Of a stretch of DNA of 6,474 nt, positions 1 to 4,723 are shown piece after piece (position 1 is the stretch's first letter; the number at the start of each line of letters is the position of its first letter). The stretch is from positions 1 to 6,474 of the forward strand of contig JBDHZF010000136.1 of NCBI GenBank assembly GCA_039811765.1. Direction: 5' to 3'. The notes under the pieces were generated by a model, which was not told the DNA's origin, searched no databases, and saw nothing but the letters and a program-made list of their open reading frames with translations. Position numbers and translations under genes: made by a program. The DNA is from JAGQUL01 sp039811765. GTDB lineage: Bacteria > Actinomycetota > Thermoleophilia > Gaiellales > SKUG01.

Positions 1-2
1 TG

Positions 3-41
3 CAGCAACGCTTCCTGATCGAGGCGGCGCGCTACACCTGA
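3..41 (+). CDS. C-terminal fragment of an unidentified protein
   Basis: The window opens inside what looks like the end of a plus-strand gene. Reading from base 3 gives QQRFLIEAARYT and then TGA at 39-41. Codons in this frame end mostly in G or C, as expected for coding DNA here, and the following bases up to the terminator show no other convincing gene. The fragment is too short to assign a family. The gene runs towards the minus-strand tRNA, so the two transcription units converge. Confidence 0.45.
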   Translation, partial: QQRFLIEAARYT

Positions 42-125
42 CGCATGAGCGACCCTGAACCGTCATCCGCGAAATTCGCCCATTTGCAGGCACTTTTTCA
101 CGGGAGGCAAAAGGGGGAAGAACTG

Positions 126-159
126 AAAAACAAAACCCCCTGCAAATGAGGGGGTTTTG
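126..159 (-). terminator. Rho-independent terminator of tRNA-Gly, probably bidirectional
   Basis: A perfect 11-bp stem (131-141 pairing with 149-159) encloses a 7-base loop. Read on the minus strand the stem is followed by a run of five T (130-126). The stem starts one base beyond the last base of the tRNA, so it ends the tRNA transcript. The plus-strand version of the stem ends in TTTT, so it may also stop the convergent gene that ends at 41. Confidence 0.85.
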
Positions 160-160
160 A

Positions 161-234
161 AGCGGCTGATGGGACTCGAACCCACGACCTTCTGCATGGC
201 AAGCAGACGCTCTAGCCAACTGAGCTACAGCCGC
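161..234 (-). tRNA. tRNA-Gly (anticodon GCC)
   Basis: Read on the minus strand, this 74-base stretch folds as a complete tRNA. The acceptor stem GCGGCTG pairs with CAGCCGC. The D arm is GCTC/GAGC, and the anticodon arm TCTGC/GCAGA has the loop TTGCCAT. The T arm is GTGGG/CCCAT with the loop TTCGAGT, its outer pair being G-T. The anticodon GCC reads GGC and GGT glycine codons. The discriminator base is T, as usual for bacterial tRNA-Gly. The CCA end is not encoded: the terminator stem follows almost at once. Confidence 0.97.
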
Positions 235-245
235 ATCGGCGGGTA

Positions 246-275
246 ACGATATCAGTTCGCGCGGCGCTGTGTCAG
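246..275 (-). promoter_or_regulatory. Putative sigma-70-type promoter of tRNA-Gly
   Basis: On the minus strand CTGACA (275-270) lies 18 bases before TATCGT (251-246). These match the -35 and -10 consensus at 5/6 and 4/6 positions. Transcription would start near 239, giving a leader of only about five bases before the mature tRNA. The -35 box overlaps the TGA stop (274-272) of the small upstream gene, so tRNA expression could be independent of the sulfur operon. This is a pattern match only. Confidence 0.45.
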
Positions 276-442
276 CGATGCCCGCGCATCGCGAGCAGTC
301 CCATGCGCACGTTGAGCGAGACGAAACGCATCGCTTGGATGCACAGGTTGCGGCGGCGGCGGAGCGTGCCGCGCGTGGGCAGCGGCGCGCGCTCGACGCT
401 CTCGTGCTGAGCGACCGGCTCGTCGACGGGAATCGTCCTCAT
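272..442 (-). CDS. Small basic hypothetical protein, last gene of the sulfide operon
   Basis: This encodes a 56-residue protein starting MRTIPVDEPV and ending LLAMRGHR. Its ATG (442-440) overlaps the TGA of the SQR-like gene in an ATGA junction. It has no clear Shine-Dalgarno of its own, so translation is probably coupled to that gene. The sequence has three parts: an acidic start with PVDEPVAQHE, a basic stretch around residues 24-32 (RGTLRRRRN), and a hydrophobic, Arg-punctuated tail (residues 34-56) that could be an amphipathic helix lying on the membrane. There is one Cys (C34). I do not recognise the family. The position directly after a membrane-bound oxidoreductase suggests an accessory or assembly role, which is inference. 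A longer reading starting at 658 is rejected because it overprints the SQR-like gene. Confidence 0.65.
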   Translation of the reverse strand: MRTIPVDEPVAQHESVERAPLPTRGTLRRRRNLCIQAMRFVSLNVRMGLLAMRGHR

Positions 443-1899
443 TCCGGAATCATCCACCACAGTGGCCTGCCCTTCGCCTTGTAGATGAACATGAAGTGGA
501 GCAGCGCCTTGGTCCAGTGCCCGGCCAAGCCCAGCTCGCCGCGGGTGTGCTTGATCGAGCGCCCCGTGCGGAACTTGTCGTGGTCGGGCACGACCGGGTA
601 CATCGTCATGCCGGCGGCGCTGCCGGTGCGAATGCCGGATCCCGCGGACGCTACGCACGCGGCCGCCATCTCCGCCATCGACGCCTCGTGCGCGGGCTTG
701 CCGCGCCCCTTGATGCGATCGGCGATCGTCTCCACTGCAGTGCGCCCCATGATGCCGGACGGCATGCCCGTGCGCGGCGGCGCAGGCGCGATCACCGTGC
801 CGTTGGGCGTGGTTCGAGGGCGCGAGATCTGGTGCGGCGGCGCGAACGCGATGCCCACCGCGAAGTGGTTCGCGAAGCCGGGCGCCTCATACGTACGCGG
901 CCAGTCCTTCGCATTCCACTGCTCGAACGGCTTGGGCGAGTAGTCGGCGTCCACCTTCATGAAGCCGGATGGCGCGAACATCGTGTCGGTGATGTCGGCG
1001 CCGTCGGCGTCGATCGCTTTCAGGTCTTGCCCACGAAACGGCGGCAGCAGCATCGCGAAGTCGAACGCGAGCAAACCGCGCGTGCCGTCGAGCAGCTCGT
1101 AGTGCACCACGCCCGGATCGACGCGCTCCACGTGCGCGCCGAGGATCGCCTTCACGTCGCGCTCGCGAAACAGCGACGCCGTCCACAGCTCGCTGGTGGT
1201 CTCGAACCCCTGCAGGTCGAACACCATGCCGCCCACGCCGAAGTCGCCGAGCTGCGCCTCGTTGGTGAGATAGACGAGCTCCACTTTGTCGCGCACGCCC
1301 GCGTTGCGCAGCTGCTGATCGACGTTGAACGTGTATTCGAACGCCGCGCCCTCGCACGTGCACGTTCCGTGCCCGACGCCGACGATCACGCGCTGGCGCT
1401 CGCCGGTTTCACGCACCTTCGCCACGAGCGCCTCGAACTGCTTGGCGGCGTCCACCGCATGCGACGCGGTGCACACCGAGACGGAGTTCGCTTCGGGGCC
1501 CAGGCCGGGGGTCGCAGCGAAGTTGAGCTTCGGACCGGTCGCGTTGACGAGGTAGTCGTATGGGATCCGCTCAACCTCGCCGTCGCGGGCGGGGTCGGTG
1601 TATTCGATCTCCACGAACGGGGTCGGGTCGATCGAGTCGCCGTGCGGATGGATCGCAGTGGCTTTCGCTTGGTGGAAGACGATGCCCTTGCGACGATAGA
1701 TCGGTGCGAGCGGGAACAGCACTTGGTCGCCGCGCATGCGTCCGACGCCCACCCAGATGTTGGACGGGATCCAATTCCAGTCGGCGTTCGGGGAGACCAC
1801 GATCACCTCGTGGTCGCTGCGCTTGCCGAGCGATCGTTTCAGGCGGAGGGCGGCTGTGTGCCCGGAGATGCCTGCGCCAAGGATGACGGTTCGCGCCAT
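439..1899 (-). CDS. sqr: Sulfide:quinone oxidoreductase-like FAD protein
   Basis: This is a 486-residue flavoprotein of the SQR/flavocytochrome c sulfide dehydrogenase family. Such enzymes oxidise sulfide to persulfide or polysulfide and pass electrons to membrane quinone. The FAD-binding GAGISG motif is at 8-13. The motif around VSVCTASHAVDA gives Cys143, and GTCTCEGAAFEY gives Cys180 and Cys182. The tail (about 456-486: GLAGHW, FIYKAKG, PLWWMIPE) matches the amphipathic C-terminus that anchors SQR in the membrane. Aligned from memory with Acidithiobacillus SQR, Cys143 and Cys182 correspond to Cys128 and Cys160, but the third cysteine (Cys356, in an AVGVC context) is Ala351 here (AVGIA). Another Cys, C415, lies further on. 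The ATG at 1899 is chosen because GGAAGGA lies a few bases upstream; a GTG at 1929 has no such site. The start overlaps the CoADR-rhodanese gene by 61 bases. The family is clear; sulfide as the substrate is inferred from family and operon. Confidence 0.85.
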   Translation of the reverse strand: MARTVILGAGISGHTAALRLKRSLGKRSDHEVIVVSPNADWNWIPSNIWVGVGRMRGDQVLFPLAPIYRRKGIVFHQAKATAIHPHGDSIDPTPFVEIEYTDPARDGEVERIPYDYLVNATGPKLNFAATPGLGPEANSVSVCTASHAVDAAKQFEALVAKVRETGERQRVIVGVGHGTCTCEGAAFEYTFNVDQQLRNAGVRDKVELVYLTNEAQLGDFGVGGMVFDLQGFETTSELWTASLFRERDVKAILGAHVERVDPGVVHYELLDGTRGLLAFDFAMLLPPFRGQDLKAIDADGADITDTMFAPSGFMKVDADYSPKPFEQWNAKDWPRTYEAPGFANHFAVGIAFAPPHQISRPRTTPNGTVIAPAPPRTGMPSGIMGRTAVETIADRIKGRGKPAHEASMAEMAAACVASAGSGIRTGSAAGMTMYPVVPDHDKFRTGRSIKHTRGELGLAGHWTKALLHFMFIYKAKGRPLWWMIPE

Positions 1900-3542
1900 G
1901 TCGTGTCCTTCCGTGTTCCTGCGTTCCACGTTCGGTAGCCACCATCGAGATTCACCGCGTCGAAACCCTCGTGGGAGAGCAGGCGCACGGCCACGTTCGC
2001 GCGCACGCCAACCGCGCAGTGCACGATCAGCTCGCGGTCGCGCGGCAGCTCGTCGAGGCGATCGCGCAGCTCGTCCACTGGGATGTGGGTCGAGCCGGGA
2101 ATCGACTTCTCGGCGCGCTCGCGATCGGTGCGCACGTCCAGCACGAGCGCGCCATTGGCGACGTGCGCTTCAAGCTCGTGCCATTGGATCGAGCGAATCG
2201 CGCCGGACGCGAGGTTGTCGGCGACGAAGCCGAGCATGTTGACCGGGTCCTTCGCCGATCCGAACTGCGGCGCGTAGGCGAGCTCGAGGTCGGCCAGTCC
2301 GCTGGCGGTGATGCCGCCGCGCATGGCGGTGGCGATCACGTCGATGCGCTTGTCCACGCCGTTGCCGCCCACGCCTTGCGCGCCGAGGATTCGATCCGTG
2401 GCCGGATCGACGAGCAGTTTCAGCGCCATGCCGTTCGCGCCCGGGTAGTAACCGGCGTGATCGGTGGGGTGCGTGTGGATGATGCGGTGGGGACGATTCG
2501 CGGCGACGAGGCGCTTCTCGTTCCAGCCGGTGAGCGCGATCGTGAGGCCGAGCACGCCGACGACTGCCGTGCCCAGCACGGGCTGGCTGGCCACGTCGCG
2601 CCCGGCGATCACGTCGGCGACGAGGCGGCCATGGCGATTGGCGGTCTGCGCGAGCGGCACGAGCACCGGATCGCCGGAGATCGCGTCGCGCTTGGTCGCG
2701 GCGTCGCCGACGGCGAAGATGTTCGGATCGCTGGCGCGCTGGTGGTCGTCGACGAGGATGCCGCCGCGCGCGTCGAGCTCGAGGCCACAGTCTTTCGCGA
2801 GCGCGGTTTCGGGGCGTACGCCGATCGCGGCGACCACGAGGTCGGCCGGGATCGTGGCGCCGTCGGACAACTCCACGGTGTTGTCGCCGATCGCGACGGC
2901 GCTCACGCCGAGCCGCAGTTCGATGCCGTGCGCGACGAGGTGATCTGCCACGACTTGCGCGAGCTCGGGATCGAGCGGGGCGAGCACCTGGTCGGCGAGC
3001 TCGACGATGGTGACGGCGATGCCGCGTCGATGCAGGTTCTCGGCCATTTCAAGGCCGATGAAGCCGCCGCCCAGCACGGCCGCGCTGGATGGGCCGGCCA
3101 CCACGGCCGCGGCCATGCGATCGACGTCGGACACGTCGCGTAGCGTGAGCGCGCGCTCGATGCCGGGCGCGGGCGGCACGAACGGACTCGCGCCCGGGGA
3201 GAGCACGAGCGCGTCGTAGGTCACGACTTCGTCTTCGCCAGATGCGAGGTCGCGCAGCGTGATCGTGCGCGCGTCGCGGTCGATGGACGTCGCTTCGGTG
3301 CGCACGCGCACGTCCACGTCGAAGCGCTCGTGGATCGACTCGGGCGTTTGCAGCAGCAGCTCGTCGCGTTCGGCGATCACGCCGCCCACGTAGTAGGGCA
3401 GGCCGCAGTTGGCGAACGACACGTGCTCGCCGCGCTCGACGACGATGATGCGCGCGTGCTCGTCGTTGCGGCGCAGGCGCGTGGCGGTGGACATGCCGCC
3501 GGCCACGCCGCCGACGATCACGACGGTGCGCGGGGCGCTCAT
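1839..3542 (-). CDS. CoA-disulfide reductase-like flavoprotein with C-terminal rhodanese domain
   Basis: This 567-residue protein has the layout of CoADR-Rhd enzymes, which reduce CoA disulfide, CoA persulfide or polysulfide with NAD(P)H. The FAD-binding GGVAGGMS is at 11-18. The active-site SFANCGLPY gives Cys46. A second nucleotide-binding GGGFIG is at 158-163, and AVGDAA is at 277-282. The dimerisation domain carries Tyr365/366 and Tyr423 (LAYAPQFGSAKDP), which match the conserved tyrosines of the family. The rhodanese domain spans about 450-540, with Cys509 in CAVGVRA and an ending GGYRTW. About 28 further residues are read through the start of the SQR-like gene and look like overprinted sequence rather than conserved protein. 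The ATG (3542-3540) overlaps the stop of the Cys-rich gene in an ATGA junction and has GAGGA upstream. The protein probably handles the persulfide made by the SQR-like enzyme. Confidence 0.92.
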   Translation of the reverse strand: MSAPRTVVIVGGVAGGMSTATRLRRNDEHARIIVVERGEHVSFANCGLPYYVGGVIAERDELLLQTPESIHERFDVDVRVRTEATSIDRDARTITLRDLASGEDEVVTYDALVLSPGASPFVPPAPGIERALTLRDVSDVDRMAAAVVAGPSSAAVLGGGFIGLEMAENLHRRGIAVTIVELADQVLAPLDPELAQVVADHLVAHGIELRLGVSAVAIGDNTVELSDGATIPADLVVAAIGVRPETALAKDCGLELDARGGILVDDHQRASDPNIFAVGDAATKRDAISGDPVLVPLAQTANRHGRLVADVIAGRDVASQPVLGTAVVGVLGLTIALTGWNEKRLVAANRPHRIIHTHPTDHAGYYPGANGMALKLLVDPATDRILGAQGVGGNGVDKRIDVIATAMRGGITASGLADLELAYAPQFGSAKDPVNMLGFVADNLASGAIRSIQWHELEAHVANGALVLDVRTDRERAEKSIPGSTHIPVDELRDRLDELPRDRELIVHCAVGVRANVAVRLLSHEGFDAVNLDGGYRTWNAGTRKDTTWREPSSLAQASPGTQPPSA

Positions 3543-3724
3543 CGGCGCCGTCCTCGTCCGCCGAACATCGCGGCGAGCGGATTGCTGGACGGCTTGCTCG
3601 CCGCCGCGCGATCACACGTGCAGCGCTGGTTCTTGGGCACGCCCGCCATCACTTGATCGACGTGCTGGCCGCAGCCCGCCCACGTCGTCTTGCCGCAGGT
3701 CTTGCATTGCACTGCTCGGCACAT
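3539..3724 (-). CDS. Small Cys-rich protein, first gene of the sulfide operon
   Basis: This encodes a 61-residue protein beginning MCRAVQCKTCGKTTWAGC. Cysteines are at 2, 7, 10, 18, 35 and 37, with Cys7-x2-Cys10 and Cys35-x-Cys37 able to form a zinc-ribbon-like site. H21 is close by. After residue 38 the tail is low-complexity and ends in GRGRRR. The ATG at 3724 is preceded by a strong GAGGAGG five bases away. An upstream in-frame GTG (3763) is rejected because it lies through the operator and at the predicted transcription start. The stop overlaps the next gene's ATG by 4 bases. It resembles short conserved hypothetical proteins that I recall from actinobacteria, starting MCRxVxCxxCGKxTWxGCG, with no known function. 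Zinc binding, or a role as a sulfane-sulfur target, is inference. Confidence 0.8.
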   Translation of the reverse strand: MCRAVQCKTCGKTTWAGCGQHVDQVMAGVPKNQRCTCDRAAASKPSSNPLAAMFGGRGRRR

Positions 3725-3740
3725 GAACGCCTCCTCAATT

Positions 3741-3758
3741 GATACCCCCATGGGTATC
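3741..3758. promoter_or_regulatory. CstR/CsoR-type operator 1 (downstream of the operon transcription start)
   Basis: The inverted repeat GATACCC-CCAT-GGGTATC has 7-bp arms. Its TACCC/GGGTA half-sites are those expected for CsoR/CstR repressors. It lies between the predicted transcription start (about 3762) and the Shine-Dalgarno of the Cys-rich gene, so bound repressor would block initiation or early elongation of the minus-strand operon. Its centre is 34 bp from that of operator 2, about three helical turns. Confidence 0.75.
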
Positions 3759-3765
3759 TCCACTC

Positions 3766-3794
3766 GTCACCATACATACCCCTTGGGGTATAAT
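3766..3794 (+). promoter_or_regulatory. Promoter of the CstR-like regulator gene
   Basis: A perfect TATAAT is at 3789-3794. The hexamer 17 bases upstream (GTCACC, 3766-3771) matches only half of the -35 consensus. Transcription would start near 3801, about 21 bases before the ATG at 3822. The -10 box overlaps operator 2, which implies autorepression. Confidence 0.6.
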
Positions 3795-3797
3795 CAA
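3769..3797 (-). promoter_or_regulatory. Promoter of the sulfide oxidation operon
   Basis: On the minus strand TTGATT (3797-3792) and TATGGT (3774-3769) are 17 bases apart. Each matches four of six consensus bases. The predicted start is near 3762, leaving a leader of about 38 bases before the ATG at 3724. Operator 2 fills the spacer almost exactly (16 of 17 bases) and the -35 box overlaps the -10 box of the divergent regulator promoter, so the two directions probably compete. This is a sequence match only. Confidence 0.55.
3776..3791. promoter_or_regulatory. CstR/CsoR-type operator 2 (shared, in the divergent promoters)
   Basis: This is a perfect inverted repeat, ATACCCC-TT-GGGGTAT, with 7-bp arms. 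It sits inside the spacer of the minus-strand promoter and its right end overlaps the plus-strand -10 box (3789-3794). Binding by the adjacent CstR-like protein should therefore shut off both the operon and the regulator's own gene. Confidence 0.82.
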
Positions 3798-3821
3798 GTG
3801 CGACCCTACTGGAGGCTCCCC

Positions 3822-4079
3822 ATGCAGCTCGATCCCACCGAAACACAACCCATGGTGAATCGCCTCAAGCGCGCGCATGGCCAGCTGGCGGGCGTGCTGC
3901 GCATGCTCGAGGAAGGCCGCGAATGCGAGGACATCGTCATGCAGCTGAGCGCGGTGAGCAAAGCCGTGGATCGCGCCGGATTCGGTTTGGTCGCGCTCGG
4001 CTTGCGCCAGTGCATCGCCGAGGAAGGCGAGGCGCCCGAGCTGGCCAAACTCGAGCGCCTGTTCATGTCGCTCGCGTGA
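3822..4079 (+). CDS. cstR: CsoR-family repressor, CstR-like persulfide sensor
   Basis: This 85-residue all-helical regulator has the CsoR/RcnR/CstR/FrmR (DUF156) signature: NRLKRAHGQLAGVLRMLEEG, then C35-E-D-I, QLSAV and C64. The two cysteines are 29 residues apart, as in CsoR and CstR. The copper-site His four residues before the second Cys in CsoR is Gly60 here (GLRQC), so a Cu(I) site is not intact. The N-terminus also lacks the extra His or Pro ligands of RcnR and FrmR. Two cysteines without that His is the CstR pattern, in which persulfides crosslink the cysteines and release DNA. The neighbours, an SQR-like enzyme and a CoADR-rhodanese, support this. The ATG at 3822 has GGAGG at 3811-3815; an in-frame start at 3690 would read through the operators and is rejected. 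Family assignment is firm and the persulfide-sensing role is well-supported inference. Confidence 0.9.
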   Translation: MQLDPTETQPMVNRLKRAHGQLAGVLRMLEEGRECEDIVMQLSAVSKAVDRAGFGLVALGLRQCIAEEGEAPELAKLERLFMSLA

Positions 4080-4083
4080 ACGC

Positions 4084-4281
4084 TCACCCGTGCCACGGGT
4101 AGTCGGCGAGGGCGCGGGCGTGATCGTCGTCGATCGCCGCTCGCAGGTGGGCATCGTGGAACGCTGCTGCCACCGAATCCCGCCGGCGCGGATCACGCCC
4201 AAGGCGATCTCCCGCACGATGCCTGCGCCCTCGTCTTCGCGCTTGGTTGGGAACGCGGCGGCGAATTCGATAGGAATTCAT
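4084..4281 (-). pseudogene. Probable frameshifted small gene (65-codon ORF with changing coding frame)
   Basis: The ORF has a good start: AGGAGG lies eight bases before the ATG at 4281-4279, and it ends at TGA 4086-4084. The literal translation is oddly Arg-rich in its first half (RIRRRVPNQARRRGRRHR). In the +1 frame the same DNA reads EFAAAFPTKREDEGAGIVRE followed by IALGVIRAGG, with G/C at nearly every third codon position, but that frame has a stop just before and no start. From about 4164 downward the first frame again looks natural (DSVAAAFHDAHLRAAIDDDH and ADYPWHG). The pattern suggests one gene with two compensating frameshifts, either decayed or carrying sequence errors. I recognise no family. 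It runs tail-to-tail against the regulator gene, four bases away. It could also be non-coding. Confidence 0.4.
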
Positions 4282-4390
4282 GGTGCGTGCCTCCTATGCA
4301 CAAGAGATTTGCATGGGCTGGCAGTGAGATCGTTTCCGTGGCCGTCGGCGTCAAACGCGCGCCGCGCCATCCCTGCGCGCATCTGCAATC

Positions 4391-4445
4391 AACTCGGCAC
4401 GTTCGTATCGTTTTTCGTTGGCGGATTCAATTGGTCGTTGCAGCA
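4391..4445 (+). repeat. Left inverted repeat of the element
   Basis: Bases 4391-4410 match the reverse complement of 4697-4716 at 19 of 20 positions. Bases 4426-4445 match the reverse complement of 4672-4691 at 18 of 20. The left arm has about ten extra bases (a T-rich insert near 4411-4425) between the two matching blocks. Confidence 0.7.
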
Positions 4446-4671
4446 GGGAGTTGGATGAGCGCTGGTGCTGGAATCGGCCCGTTCGAATCGTTCGATGCCG
4501 ACGCGACCGCCCCGAATTGCCGGATTCGTTCCGGATACCGGCAACAACCCGGCAAATCGGCTCGCCACTCGGGCCCGGCCAGCCACTCCGGTACGTTCGT
4601 AACGGAAATCGATACGAATGCGCCCAGTTGCCCTCGGCATGAGCAACCAGCGAAAGAACCAATGAACTACT

Positions 4672-4716
4672 TGTTGCAACGACCGATTGAAGTCGCCGAT
4701 ACGAACGTGCCGAATT
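4672..4716 (-). repeat. Right inverted repeat of the element
   Basis: This is the counterpart of the left arm, in opposite orientation. The two conserved blocks are 4672-4691 and 4697-4716, separated here by only five bases. No obvious short target-site duplication is seen next to either end. Confidence 0.7.
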
Positions 4717-4723
4717 GCGTGGG

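Larger units (their letters stand above)
4391..4716. repeat. Inverted-repeat element, possibly MITE-like
   Basis: This 326-bp intergenic stretch is visibly less GC-rich than its surroundings. Its two ends are inverted copies of each other. It also carries five copies of a 16-base motif close to CGGCACGTTCGTATCG: plus strand at 4395-4410, 4475-4490 and 4589-4604, minus strand at 4610-4625 and 4697-4712. Internal stem-loops include 4517-4523 with 4538-4544 (perfect 7 bp) and 4594-4601 with 4613-4620. No transposase or reading frame with natural composition is present. It ends eight bases before the stop codon of the Nif3-RNase HI gene, so it may shape that transcript's 3' end. It could be a MITE, a repetitive extragenic palindrome or a structured RNA. 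The 109 bases between it and the frameshifted gene (4282-4390) hold only that gene's Shine-Dalgarno region. Confidence 0.6.

Noticed and set aside
45..149. 34-codon plus-strand ORF from ATG at 45
   Set aside because: It runs into the terminator stem-loop and has no convincing ribosome site; its stop falls in the hairpin loop.
1900..1929. GTG start at 1929 for the SQR-like protein
   Set aside because: No ribosome site precedes it, and the added residues lie before the usual MxxxVxxxGAG Rossmann start.
496..1938. 480-codon plus-strand frame opposite the SQR-like gene
   Set aside because: It is Arg/Val/His-rich antisense sequence typical of high-GC DNA opposite a real gene; it has no recognisable motif, and the opposite strand has clear family motifs throughout.
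1971..3143. 390-codon plus-strand frame opposite the CoADR-rhodanese gene
   Set aside because: Same antisense shadow effect; the minus strand carries unmistakable FAD, active-site Cys and rhodanese motifs.
3690..3821. Longer N-terminus for the regulator, starting at 3690
   Set aside because: It would translate through both operators and the promoter; the ATG at 3822 has a good Shine-Dalgarno and gives the normal family length.
3822..4079. Copper-sensing CsoR call for the regulator
   Set aside because: The Cu(I)-ligand His is Gly60 and no copper ATPase or chaperone gene is nearby; sulfur enzymes are.
4086..4100. Small hairpin (6-bp ACCCGT/ACGGGT stem) just after the regulator gene
   Set aside because: The stem is short and has no T-run, so it is a poor terminator. 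It also differs from the two operators in its CCCG core, so calling it a third operator is not justified.
4391..4716. CRISPR array
   Set aside because: The repeated motif changes strand, spacing is irregular (about 21 to 114 bases) and copies are imperfect; no cas gene is near.
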